Positions 1 through 10,797 of a DNA stretch of 64,000 bases are shown piece by piece. The translations under genes were made by a program, and so were the position numbers. The notes beneath the pieces are model-generated. The model was not told where the DNA came from. It searched no databases and worked only from the letters and a program-made list of their open reading frames with translations. Every line of letters begins with the position of its first letter. Position 1 is the stretch's first letter. The stretch is from Tethya wilhelma (Eukaryota > Porifera > Demospongiae > Tethyida > Tethyidae): assembly GCA_964030475.1 (NCBI GenBank), contig CAXIPT010000001.1, forward strand, positions 9,272,086 through 9,336,085. Reading direction: 5' to 3'.

Positions 1-320
1 TATATATGCATTTAACAACTTACCGGAATAGCCACGACACCACCCGCAAAATGATACAGGGCCGCAAGCACCAAAGTGCCTGAGTGAATGGCGGAAGTGC
101 TTGGGGAGGGAAATCCCTAGCTCCCGCGCCACGCCCCCAAAAGGGGGGTTGTGTGAGTGGCGCGAGGAGAAAGGGATATGCTGTGGAGACCTCTAGTCTC
201 CACCCCACCCAAGCACTGATCACAGACCTTCATAATATGAAAGCCTGGAGAGTAAAATTAGATTTGTACCACACCCTCAAATAACCCTGACACTAGTAGA
301 CAAGGAGAGGGTGGGCGGGA

Positions 321-560
321 AAGAAAAAACGTGTTTCTTTCCAGAAATGGCCAATATTGACGCATGCGCACTCCCAAGCTATCTTGCATGCGCCGGAGCA
401 CCGGCGCGGCACCGAAGTCGATATGATCATTCATTGTTCGCCGTGACGACCTTTACCACCCAAAGCACCGAGGCGCACTCAAGTCGAGTCAACGACTCGA
501 CACCAGACCTGTGCTATATCCTCTGTTGTTAACTTGGTCTAATCTTCGATTAAACTGTAT
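321..560 (+). repeat. GC-rich 240-bp dispersed repeat, copy 1
   Basis: This block recurs in the same orientation at 10274-10513 with no difference that I could see by eye. It is much more GC/CpG-rich than its surroundings and contains two GCATGCGC-type words about 25 bp apart. The neighbouring sequence on both sides differs between copies, so the edges are sharp. It could be a terminal or internal direct repeat of the DIRS-like element that lies to the right, a solo copy of such a repeat, or a mobile promoter segment. No coding role is claimed although a 73-codon frame crosses it. Confidence 0.7.
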
Positions 561-879
561 TACACTACTATTCTATTGTTCCAAGGCCTGATTTTGTTTT
601 TTTTTTTGGTTGACAATCTCCGTATAGTGAGCTAGGTAATGAACTAAGTTTGCTTTGTTCCCCACCCTTGCACTCTCTGTGAGTAATGGAATGTGCAGCA
701 CCTGATGATACTTTAATTTGTAGATTAAGTCTTGTAAATGATGTAGCCTGCAGAGTTGTAATGGAAGGAATGAAATAGTCAAAAGTTTGCAATAGTTTGA
801 CTGCATGTAAGCAGTAAGGGTTCGAAGTGGTCAAGTATAACTAAATTGCATACTGCCAATCAATTTTATTTCAATACAG

Positions 880-3168
880 GTGGTGTCTGTACAACCGTGG
901 TGTGGCTACATCCAGCCAGGTCAAAGTGCAGCTTGTAAAGTCACTGTTTGTTCTCACTCCTCACCATCCTATTACAACCTTGACCTAGTCTGTAAGGTGA
1001 GCAGTGAAAGTTCACATAATATCTACATATATATTCAATGTCTTGACTCTAGTACCTTGTATACAAGTTATAGTGTTGACAGTTATCGAGAGATGTGTAT
1101 GCACACTCACTCCACTAGGTGATGGATGAGAGCAGGCTGCTACACTATCAGGGTGAGCTGAGAGAGTGGGAGAGAAAGGAAGAAGAAAAGAAGCATCTCT
1201 TTACCATCACCCAGACTGACATCACTACCGCCACTCCAAACAAATCACCCATGGTAGGTGTTTTGATCAATATTGATTTGTTATATATATGATCCATCAA
1301 TCATGTGTATGCTGTACGAAGAGTTTAGCTGATGGCTTAATTGTTTTAGTTTAATATTAAATTTTGTTATATGTAAATAACCTGTGCAATTAAAAATAAT
1401 TCTTGCGCATTTGAAATAAATGTTTAGATAAACGTAAAAGTATCTTATATTCAAGGTATGTATTTTTTTTTCTTATTGTCCACACGCAGTCACGTCCAAA
1501 GTCAATGCCCAAGATGAAGGCTCTTTCTAGTGTCTCTAGTAAGAAGAGTGGTCGTCCTCTCTCCTCGGACTCTGACCTCCGAGGGAAGTACCACACCCTC
1601 CCTCCCATTGGAAGCTCAGAGGAAACCTATGAGGAGTGGAAGAAAAAGTGAGTTCATAAATTGATACCATAAAAAGCTTATGACATACATTTATCACAAT
1701 ATCTATCACTAACAAATTTAATAAGCAAATCATTGCATTTTCACACACACGCAACCTTGCTCAACACAGAGACCTCTCCATCAGGAGTAAGTCAAGACCT
1801 CGAGCTAGAAAAGCATCGGAAAACAAGGTATTTGTCGTCTATTAGTCTAACAAAGTTTGTACTATTTATTTCTGTATTTCTGTGTCTCTTCTAATTATTG
1901 TTTACTGTACAACCTAGCATTAGCTTACTCTAGTGTGAACTCAGGATCTATTGCTGTATATATGTGTATTTGATGCTTACATTATGTCTAACCAGCCTCC
2001 TATTTAACTTATCATTTACTTCATTCCCTACCTCTCTTTTTTTCTTTTTTTTCATCTTTTTTCTTTTCTTTTTTTTTTTCCCTTTTTTTTGTTCAGCCTC
2101 CCAGTCCCCCAGAGCCCTTGTCCCTCCATCTTGGAGTGACTGTCAAGACCCTCTCCATCCCAGACTATGCCTCACTCCATGATGACCTGGACACCTTCTA
2201 CATCGACCAGCAGTCACTGGTAGAGGAGGATGGTTCTACTGGTGAGGATGACAGCCTCACTCCTGGCAGCTCTGATGGCAGGGTGTCAGTGAGAGGTGAA
2301 GAGAAGGACTTGCTTGAAAATGTTCTCAATGAAATGATTAGGTATGGCTACTAAAGTAAATCAGTTTTTTCTCCCTGTTTGTCTAAAAAGATTTTGTACA
2401 AGATGGAAGACCCTTAATTTCAGAATTTATAAATGTGTTTTTCATGTGATTAAATTTTGATTCTTTATCTTCTTTCACATGCTATACATGTGTATAGGGA
2501 GTTACTCGAAGATGCTAACTTCCACCAGGCTGTCCAGAGAGTAGCTGAAGAGCCCATTCCATATTTCACTCAGTTTGCCTCTCGCACTGAACACAGCCCA
2601 TCTGTCCAACAATCGTCACACCGTCACATGTACGCAGCCGGACTTGAAGGACTACCCATCAACGAGGGTCACACCCTGCACCCCTCCACCTCCTCACCCC
2701 CTCCCATCTTGCACCCCTCACACTCACAGGTCTCAGGACTAGAGGAGGGAAGAGGAGACCATGACCTGGTTGTGACAAGTGCTGTGTCTGAAGTGAGACT
2801 AGACGAAGAGGATCAGCTAGAAGGAGAAGAGAGTGCCACTCAGTTGAAAGAGGCAATAGATACATTGGAGATCGAGGCTCAAATTAAACAGTAAGTGATG
2901 TGTAAACTAAGTCACACTAGTTTTATGAAATTTTCATAATTTTCATTATGAATAAAGTAGTATATAGACTCTTACAAAATTGTATATAGCATGGGCATGG
3001 GCATTAGTGATCTTTAATACATTCCCTGTTTTCAGTCATTTGGAGTATCGTGGACTGGTGGAAGGCATTCTTGAGAACACTCTCCTCAACATACTCAAGG
3101 AGGCTAACGCTGGAGACTTCAACATCTCAGCCCCCATGTACAATATTGCTAAACCCGAGACTCTCTAA
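880..3168 (+). CDS. C-terminal exons of an MSP/ASH-domain ciliary protein (CFAP65-like?)
   Basis: Seven exons fit GT-AG introns and keep one frame: 880-996, 1119-1253, 1490-1647, 1770-1827, 2097-2341, 2498-2890 and 3036-3168, ending at TAA. They encode about 412 residues, and the 5' part of the gene is outside the window or undetected. The first exon reads as the end of an MSP/ASH immunoglobulin-like domain (pattern ...GYIQPGQ...C.V.V...Y.LDLVCK). Next come a charged, coiled-coil-like stretch rich in E and K, an acidic linker, and a final short helical tail. That order recalls the C-terminus of CFAP65/CCDC108, an axonemal protein of motile cilia. The name is from memory of the family and is tentative; the exon structure is seen directly. 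All phases close, so this is probably a live host gene. Confidence 0.75.
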
Positions 3169-3631
3169 ATAAGAACATTATTACTGTATTATATTCCATT
3201 ATATACTCTTTCAGTTGTAAACTAAGTCTTGTTGTTCTCCATAGCATTTAACATTCATCTTCGTATGTGTAGACATTATTGATCGCGATCTTGGAGAATT
3301 GCATATTAATTGTGCATTAGTTTAGGTGTACGACCAACTTTTAATATATGTCAGGTATGTGTGTATGTGTACATTTTTGCTTGTGATTTTAAATGTGTGA
3401 TATGTATGGTTCTTAAATTAGCAAGGATAATTATGGGGCACTCTCACTCATTGACATAATTCATACAGTATTACTCACGTCTCTAGTGGATCTCTCCTTT
3501 CGATTATTATACCTTTGTTTGTCCCTCCCCCCAACCTCGATCGTGTTTCCTTACCTTATATATGATATCCCTAAAAACCAGTGAGTACAATACATTATTC
3601 AATTGGCAACAATATATACCTTCTTTTTTTT
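3169..3631. other. 3' flank of the ciliary gene; no gene seen
   Basis: AT-rich sequence after the stop codon at 3168, presumably 3'UTR and downstream spacer. AATAA-type words occur soon after the stop but no single polyadenylation site can be picked. A single N lies at 3632, exactly where the following repeat arm begins. Confidence 0.5.
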
Positions 3632-3632
3632 N

Positions 3633-5578
3633 GTCTTTTGTGACAAAAAACTTTTCAAAAGCTACTTTTCTAAATCCTTCATAATACATAAACACTAGTA
3701 TAGTTTCTATTGTAGACAATTTGGTTCAAACACTGGGCGTTTTCTTGGCAGCCATTATTGTGAAATGTGCTGACACACCCCTTCCATTTGAAAATAGATT
3801 TTGAGCGAAAATTACACGTTCATTTTGGCTGGATAGACTTGCCTAAACTGCTGTAAACTTGCACGGGTTACATTAGGGAAGTGTCGAACTGTTGTCCAAA
3901 GTGTTGTGTTCTGATTCATTCGGTAACAGATTGTTGTGTGATTATGTATTGGATTTTGGTGTATTATTGCATTGGGTTCTTGTGTGCTGTATATATTACG
4001 TTCTGGGTTGTGTATGGTTAATTCTTGCTTACGGACTTTCAATATTGAATTGCATTACAAGTTGCTTGAATCTGATGTCAAAGTTAAAGGTTATGTGGTC
4101 TGCATGTTTCTAAGAACTATCAGAATGTTTTCAGCTAATTTTATAGCTAGCTACATGCTCTAAGACAGCATTCAGAATTGTTTACATACATATTCCAGCC
4201 ATTATCAGCAACCTGTAGAAAGTTTGCTTTCAGGTTCATTTCAGAAGCATCTGATTCTGAATCAGTACAATTTCACATTTCTTTTCACTCAGTTCAGGAG
4301 CATTTCAGGACCATATCAAACCGTTTTTAGACTTTTTGGACAATTCTGAATCTAACTCAAAATATGTAAGACTGTTATCATACAATTTAAAGACACTCCT
4401 TTTGCAATAGTGTATTATGATATCTCAATAGAAAAAAAATTCATGAAGTAGAATACACCATCAACTAACTGGACATCCGGTACTGTTGAGTTGATGTTTG
4501 TTATTGGTATACCTTTTGATTCTGAATTCAAGTCATACTTAATTTGAGCCATATCTCAATAAAATTGCTGGGCATTCAAAATATCAAGCATTCCACTTCC
4601 TAAAGTCGAAGAATCTTGGAAACGAAATGCACTACATGTGGTGTACTGGTGAGCCATGGAAGCTAAATAAAGACAATCATAGACCAGATTGTGGATTACA
4701 GATTATTAAGGTACAATGTGTATACGGTTATATTACACAAATCTGAGTAGTTTGTTTAAAAAAAAACAGATTTGCTCAACCCCAACATTTCAAAAATGGA
4801 TTTGGAAAGGCTGGTTACAGACCACCAAAGTATAGGTCATGGCTTTCACCAGAGGACTGGTGTGAATGGGAGAAATACAATGTCTATAATACTGGTAGCT
4901 TAAATCATGTCGCCGACATCCCTTGGGATATGGAGAAGTTTGTTAGTACAGCTATTAAATCTAGCTCATCAAGAGCAGCAAAACAAGTACAGCTCTATGA
5001 AGGCCTGGCTATAATTTTGATGAACTATAAAAATGTTCATAAAAAGATAATTACGTTAATTGTAACTATAAAAAAAATGTTGCCATGCTTTGACTTGCTT
5101 GTACTTTGCATTTGTCTCTCTTGTAGTAGATAAGAGTATCGAACCAGCCAAGAGAAGAGGCTGCTCAAGAAATGAATCCTTATTCAGAAACGAACCAAGA
5201 AAGTGGGAATCATCAAGAAGATATTGCCCTGAAATTGCTGTGGGACATTTGTATAGACTCGTTCCCAGGCTTTCCCTGGTGCGTATTTTATATTTCGAGA
5301 GTTGCAAAATTAAGCCACGGAAGGCCTGGTAAAACTTTTCCCGTGATGCTTTCGAAAAATAACAGTAAGGTAGACGATTGGCAGGCAGGTAATTATAGTG
5401 AGCGTGGGTGGAATGCATAATCCAACGTGCAGCAAGGTGCATGTGATCAGTCTGCTAGAGTTTTTTTTCTTGGGATAGAGCAATGGAGTGAATTCTGAAG
5501 GTACAGCCGATATCTAAAAGGCTTTAGAAGCGCTTGGCTATACTTACCAAAGAACAGTTATTGTGTCATTCAAAAAGC
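3633..5578. repeat. Inverted repeat arm A (1,946 bp), pairs with 25585-27530
   Basis: The whole block is the reverse complement of 25585-27530, the same length and with every open frame matching. It contains exon-like pieces on the plus strand, for example near 4590-4710 and 4770-5030, where a tryptophan- and proline-rich frame follows a GT...AAACAG intron-like gap. I do not recognise the protein. The left edge touches an N at 3632; the right edge runs straight into unique sequence. Either this is a mobile element present twice in opposite orientation, or one contig has been placed twice in the assembly. Confidence 0.85.
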
Positions 5579-6023
5579 TCAAAAGGGGAGTATGATCGAG
5601 TTAGCAAACCTACCAGTCTAAGATTTCTTGCTTCTTTTTTTGTGTGCTAATGGCCCTTTTTTGTTGTTAGCAGATATTTTGCCTATAGTAGCGCTGTTAG
5701 AGACTCAGAAATTGACAAAAAGTTAGTTGTCAACAGAAACAAGTCCAGAAAACATAACTGCTTGCATGCTTTCCTGGCAAAGATGCACGTTAGTATTGCC
5801 AGCCTATTGGTTATTACAGTGGGCCATGGAAAGTCTTGAAAGTCCGAGGTAAAGTATGTGCAGTATCTGTCAGTAGCAAAAGCATGGAGTTAAATGCAGA
5901 GCATAGATGTACTAAAAGCAGTTTTTGTACAGTACACTTAAATAGAATTGTTGTACATACATATTGTTAGTATTGTACAATCATTGCATTAAATGATGTA
6001 GTTTATTGCTAGTTGTTATTGTT
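5579..6023. other. No gene seen
   Basis: AT-rich spacer between the repeat arm and the DIRS-like element. I see no convincing coding frame, tRNA or repeat. Confidence 0.4.
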
Positions 6024-6889
6024 TTACAAGTACAAAAAACATTGGAAATGTAATGAGACACAGGAATGGCTAAATCGTAAAAAGAACGCAAACAAGATGG
6101 AATGGCTGTTANATGACATGGTACGTCCAAGAAAGAGGCTGATACCTTGACGAAAGGGGTCCGTCTTTGACTCTTTGATTGACACTCTGACTGTGTGAGG
6201 GTTGATAGTATTGTCCACTCCAATATCTCCAAAGCACATATGCACTTGAGGATCAAACACAGACTCACTGGGAGCGGACATCTCTCCTACTCGCAAAAAT
6301 GTGCCAGACAGCAAGCAGCCCAAATCATTTTCCCATCTGGGTCGTCTGCACGAGACTCGTCCCACGCTGACTTCCACTTTAGCAGAAACTCTGATGTTAT
6401 GGGAAGACAGGGCTTCTGAAGAACACCTTTTTGGGCTTCACTCTTTCTAATACCTCGTAACACGTAATGGAGTTTTGTCAGTGAATTCCCCTGGAAAATA
6501 TCTTGTGTGCTGCTCTCAATCTGTAAATGACGAACACCAGACAGGTAGACCTTAATTGTCCTATACTTAAGACCTTGATCAGCTAGCACTGACACGACGG
6601 AGCACAAAGTGGTTCCGTGATCTTTGCTGCATTGCAGCCCTACTCCTGACAGAAACGAAGAGACCGAGTCTTTGCTGACGAATACGTTTTCTGAGTTGAA
6701 TCTGCTAAGCCTTTTGTGAAATAGAAGTGAACAGACTCTTCCAATCCACTGATAGCCAATCCTGCATGAGGTTGATGAATTAGCAGATGAATGAGCTCCT
6801 TGGGAATTGATGTTGGACAAGCTACTGCTCGGGGAATCTGTCGGAAAAGGAATACTGGTCATCACGCGATAAAGCATCAGCCGCCCCAT
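5985..6889 (-). pseudogene. Tyrosine recombinase of DIRS-like element (frameshifted)
   Basis: Reading leftward from 6889, the first 200 codons hold an N-terminal SAM-like DNA-binding region (FHKRLSRFN... VKVYLSGVRHLQ-type pattern) leading into the catalytic fold. The frame is lost near 6290 and resumes in another frame that carries the FLRVGE motif and then the SKTDPFRQG...LGRT motif typical of DIRS YR domains. A further break lies at or near the N at 6112, after which a CP.TAI-like motif continues in a third frame. The distal HxxR and catalytic Tyr region cannot be found. In intact relatives this enzyme inserts a circular cDNA without making a target duplication. Here it is certainly non-functional. 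Confidence 0.8.
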
Positions 6890-6922
6890 TTAACTTTCCA
6901 GCTAAATGTTCAGCTACCAAGA

Positions 6923-8506
6923 TTAGGTTGAACTTGGCTGTAAAAAGAACAAACAACGAACAAGTTGCATCGCTTGCCTACTCTTACTACTCCCAGAGTT
7001 AAGGATGGCTACAACTGCTGCATTGTCAGACTTGCACAGGATTGTTTTTCCTCTCCATTTACCACCCCATACTGCTACTCCCACTACTACAGGAAGCAGT
7101 TCCTTAATGGTTATGTGGATACTGCCCCATGACTCTGGCCATTGAATCTGAAACCAGAGGCCCTCAGACGAATAAGCTCCACATCCCCAATGCCCTGAAG
7201 CATCTGATGTAATAACTGCATGAGGATGCGACTTGCAAACACTGGATAGCATACTCACCCCATTCCAATCTGAAAGAAACAGATTCCACCATGCCAAATC
7301 CGACTTAAATTCCTGGTTTAGGTGGACATGGTGATGGAGCTCCTTAGGCACTGTTGACAGATCAATCATCCTTCGCAGGAATGACCTGCCCGAATGTACC
7401 ACCTTGCAAGCATGTTGCAGGTGGCCAATCAATGAAAGCAACTCCCTCTTTGTGCAGGAGCGTCTGCATGTTAACAAATTGCCTGATTAGCTCCTTTAAT
7501 CTCTGTAACTTGTCCTCTGGTAAATGCAATTCCATTGCTAGAGTGTCCAACAGAATACCAAGGAATTGGATTAAGGTGGCTGGACCCTCAGTCTTGTGGT
7601 GGGCCACCAGTGCGCGCCTACCAGCTCACACACATGTAGGGCAGAGTCACTCTACATTACCTCGACGACTTCCTGTTTGGAGGTCATGCTGGCTCAGACG
7701 AGTGTGCCAATTCTTTGCGGTCAGTGCTCCAAACTTCTTGAAAAGCCCCATCAGTCCATCAGCAATAGCATTAAACAGCTTTGGAGCAGACCTTAACCCG
7801 AAAGGGAGAACTTTGTCCACAAATATCTCCCCTTTCCACGACATGCCCAGCAGATGCCTATCATCAAGGTGGACAGGCACCATTCTGTATGCACTTTCTA
7901 GATCCATTTTTGCCAACAAAGCTCCTCGACCCAGACATAACACCGAACTAGCCGATTGATGTGTACTTTAAAGAACACAAAGAAGGGGCTATACCGTCAT
8001 TAACACTCTCCCCCTGAGGGTATGAAAGGTCTAGTATCAGTCGCCACTTGCCTGGGTTATTGCTCTTTGGTATGACTCCAAATCTGCTAATTTGGACCTT
8101 TCCATCCCCAACCAGCCTAGGGTCCAGTGGGCCGGCTATTCTATCCACCGAGACTTCTTTTTGCAGGTAGTCTGAGACAACTTGTGGGTTTTCTAGGGCT
8201 GATTGCATGTTACTTGCTGCATCTCTGATTATCATAATCAAATCCAATTCGGAAACCATTCCGAATCCCTGACACGATAAACTTTGTGTACTCTTGGTCA
8301 GGGTGGTCAGCTAACAGTTGTTCCCACTGATCCACCTTTAGAGGGGTAGTTACAAGACTTGCACTCTGGGACAGCTCCGGGAACTTAACATCCCTACCTT
8401 TTTCCCTGGTGTTTAAATCATCCAATAGCGGTAACTGGCATTGGCAAATGGATCCTCCAGCCAGCAAACTGACCCTTAACCTAGAATTGCAAGAAGGATG
8501 CTTCAA
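6923..8506 (-). pseudogene. DIRS-like reverse transcriptase / RNase H (pol), degenerate
   Basis: The leftward order is: RT N-terminal region with GIRNGFRIGF (about 8250), NMQSALENP, SRFGVIPKS and KWRLILDLSYP (8000-8130), AKMDLESAYRMVPVH (about 7910), LPFGLRSAPKLFN (about 7790), KTEGP...FLGI (about 7570), then RNase H with ITSDASGHWGCGA (about 7200), E in IKELLP and KSDNAAVV (about 7030). Frames break near 8240 and 7946 and around 7620-7735. In that last interval the YLDDF catalytic motif reads on the opposite strand (see separate entry). RT and RNase H copy element RNA into DNA in intact relatives. The domain order gag-RT-RH-YR on one strand identifies a DIRS-type element. Confidence 0.85.
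7620..7735 (+). other. Micro-inversion carrying the RT active site
   Basis: Inside the minus-strand RT gene, the plus strand of about 7641-7735 encodes an RT palm segment with HYLDDFLFGG followed by a C.NSLRSVLQ helix. The minus strand over the same interval is meaningless, while RT sequence resumes on the minus strand on both sides (LMGLFKKFG to the right, VAHHKTEGP to the left). The simplest reading is an inversion of roughly 100-115 bp. Breakpoints are approximate to about 20 bp. Confidence 0.75.
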
Positions 8507-8639
8507 AGTATCATACTCCTCAATTCCTTATCACAACTTATTATAAATTAGCATATCCGACTTAGACAAAGTATGATCAGATGACAACAGCGACCACTAG
8601 ATAAAATTAATGATGACATAAAGATAACAACAATTCACT

Positions 8640-9663
8640 TTTACAGCATTATAACAACACCAAGCCCAGTCGTGCAGGCACCCACCACGGCCTGACAGGC
8701 CCCTCCTGCTCTTCTCTCTGAGGCAGGTTCCTCTCTGTCCCGGTCCCTGGGCCTACTCCTTGGACGCCGAGGACAATGCACGGCCCTGTGGTCTCCGTTG
8801 CAGATTTTGCACCAGTGATGGAATCTACAGTATGGTTAGCATCTGCAAGATCCATCGTTCCAGTCCCAGCAAGCCTTTACTGACACCTGTGGTTGACTGA
8901 CACTCTGACTCTCCTTCGGCTGCAGTTTGCCATCAGCCCCTCGTTTTTCTACTGGCACTAAGGCACACTCAGTGGTGGTGTGATCCGTTTCCTGACACTT
9001 GGAGTGCATCTTTCCCTTGTTCTTGTCACTCAGAGCCAGGAAGGTTGTTGAGTGGAGGGATGTGTTCAGTCGCCCCCATTCTAGTGACTGTGCAGATGCA
9101 GCCTGCTGGCGAAAGGCTGAATCATACTCCTTCCAGCCCTCACCACCACTGCAGCGAGCCTCCCTAATCACCATCGTTTGGTAAGCCCAGAGCTGGCCCA
9201 TCTTTTCGGGAAATTTCGCACCAAAGACAGCTGCATATGTTCCGAAACACTGCACCCAACTCAACAGATCTGGAACCTCCCGCCTGCTGTAACGAGAGCC
9301 ACTTGAGCCAACTGATGGCTCACCACTGGCCCGACACCTGACCACCTCTATGTTGTCTTTCAACAACTCAGCCATGTCCACAAATTCTCCCTTTTGAATT
9401 TTGGCTACCAGCTTAGCTGGAATGGCCGGTAAAGCTTCACTAAGCACACTGAATGGTGTGGGCTGTAGTTCTGAAATAGTAGGGGCACTAGCTGTTTGCA
9501 CCTGGACTGTCTCCTTTGGAGGCTGAGACTCGACTGCTGGGGGGTTCTTAGAGTGCTCGCCACTCTCCTGCAGTCCCAATTTGGCAATTGCCGTTGTATT
9601 CAGAATAGATCCCAAACCCCTACCTGCAGAAGAGGGAGCCCCATTCATACAGATCGTTCGCAC
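8640..9663 (-). pseudogene. DIRS-like gag protein with zinc knuckle (one stop)
   Basis: The frame from 9663 to 8836 has 275 codons and matches the organisation of DIRS gag: a proline/serine-rich start, a helical capsid-like middle (LLSWVQCFGTYAAVF..., MGQLWAYQTMVIREA) and a cysteine-rich end. After CWDWNDGSCRC a TAA at about 8840 interrupts the frame. The same frame then continues with PYCRFHHWCKICNGDH...C, completing a C-x3-H and C-x2-C-x4-H-x4-C type zinc finger, followed by an Arg/Asp-rich tail to about 8640. The zinc finger presumably bound RNA. Apart from the stop the ORF is open, so this is the best preserved part of the element. The true start may lie further right, as an acidic frame continues at 10100-10265. 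Confidence 0.75.
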
Positions 9664-10273
9664 CCAGGTTAGGGGCCGGCCCGCCAGTCTGTGATGTAAC
9701 TAACTTGACGAGGGTCATCAGAGACACTGGACCCTGGGACAACTGCCACTAGACCATGGCTAGTGGACCGCCAAACAATTGGTAGTTCACCTTAGTTAAT
9801 GATTTGGACACCGAGGTCCAGTGTGCTGGCTGAATCCCTGAACAACAGTCACTACAGACCTAGCTGTAGGTCACCTGCCCAGAGCCACCTCCTGCTACTA
9901 TTCACGGTTACCAGACCAAGCTGGCACTCTAGCCACCATCAGCTGCTCCACTTGTCACCAGACCATGCTGGCATCCAACCACCTCTGCCAGCTCCTTACA
10001 CTTGGGAACATCCCCTCTCCCATTTGGAGGACAACCTCACGTACCTCCAACCAGGGTACATACCCCATCCTGTCACCACCAGACCAGGCTAGTGGCCCCT
10101 ACACTTCTTCAAGAGCTGCTTCAGGGTCTCTTTGCTTGGCCCGCGGGATCTCTTCGTTCTTTTCGCCGTCACTGGTCACTTCTTCTGCCATTTCTTCCGT
10201 AGACAGCTTCTCCTTTCCTTTACCAGCTATCAGGGTGGCGATTCCTTCGGATCTGATCAAGTACTCGAGGCAG
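9664..10273 (-). mobile_element. 5' leader of the DIRS-like element with degenerate short repeats
   Basis: Upstream of the gag frame, the word ACCAGACCA[T/A]GCTGGCA and close variants recur at about 9740, 9910, 9957 and 10080, with other Cs and Ts drifting between them, so a weak minisatellite fills the leader. From about 10265 to 10100 the minus strand has a Glu/Lys-rich frame that could be a first coding exon of gag. The right edge of the element is unclear; the 240-bp GC-rich repeat starts at 10274. Confidence 0.45.
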
Positions 10274-10513
10274 AAGAAAAAACGTGTTTCTTTCCAGAAA
10301 TGGCCAATATTGACGCATGCGCACTCCCAAGCTATCTTGCATGCGCCGGAGCACCGGCGCGGCACCGAAGTCGATATGATCATTCATTGTTCGCCGTGAC
10401 GACCTTTACCACCCAAAGCACCGAGGCGCACTCAAGTCGAGTCAACGACTCGACACCAGACCTGTGCTATATCCTCTGTTGTTAACTTGGTCTAATCTTC
10501 GATTAAACTGTAT
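10274..10513 (+). repeat. GC-rich 240-bp dispersed repeat, copy 2
   Basis: Second copy of the block at 321-560, same orientation and apparently identical. On its right it passes directly into a 39-bp minisatellite; on its left it abuts the DIRS-like leader. Confidence 0.7.
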
Positions 10514-10738
10514 ACAGAAGCAGGGGTCAGAAATTTCTGACCCAAGCTCTAGATAGAAGCAGGGATCAGAAATTTCTGACCCAAGCTCTAGATAGAAGCA
10601 GGGATCAGAGATTTCTGACCCAAGTTTTAGATAGAAGCAGGGATCAGAGATTTCTGACCCAAGCTCTAGATAGAAGCAGGGATCAGAGATTTCTGACCCA
10701 AGTTTTAGATAGAAGCAGGGGTTAGAAGTCATAAGACA
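10514..10738. repeat. 39-bp minisatellite with palindromic core
   Basis: Between five and six tandem units of about 39 bp. Each unit starts AGAAGCAGG and has a self-complementary core, GGTCAGAAATTTCTGACC in the first unit and one- or two-base variants in the others. Because 39 is a multiple of three, the minus strand stays open with a repeated 13-residue unit (DPCFYLELGSEIS), which is a by-product of the repeat and not evidence of a gene. Confidence 0.9.
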
Positions 10739-10797
10739 CAAATGTATTATGAAGTTGTGAGTATTAGGTGCAGTGTGATTATATGTAGTTGTGCAAG

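Noticed and set aside
311..532. 73-codon plus-strand frame in the 240-bp repeat, repeated at about 10263-10485
   Set aside because: The identical translation only reflects the identical DNA repeat; composition and lack of motifs do not support a gene.
5056..5442. 128-codon minus-strand frame in repeat arm A (and its mirror at 25721-26107)
   Set aside because: No recognisable motif; the plus strand of the same arm has the more exon-like sequence. The frame is kept only because the arm is duplicated.
10514..10738. CRISPR-like array
   Set aside because: Units are contiguous with no unique spacers, and the genome is eukaryotic.
10442..10741. 99-codon minus-strand frame with a repeated 13-residue unit
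   Set aside because: Produced by the 39-bp minisatellite, whose unit length is a multiple of three.
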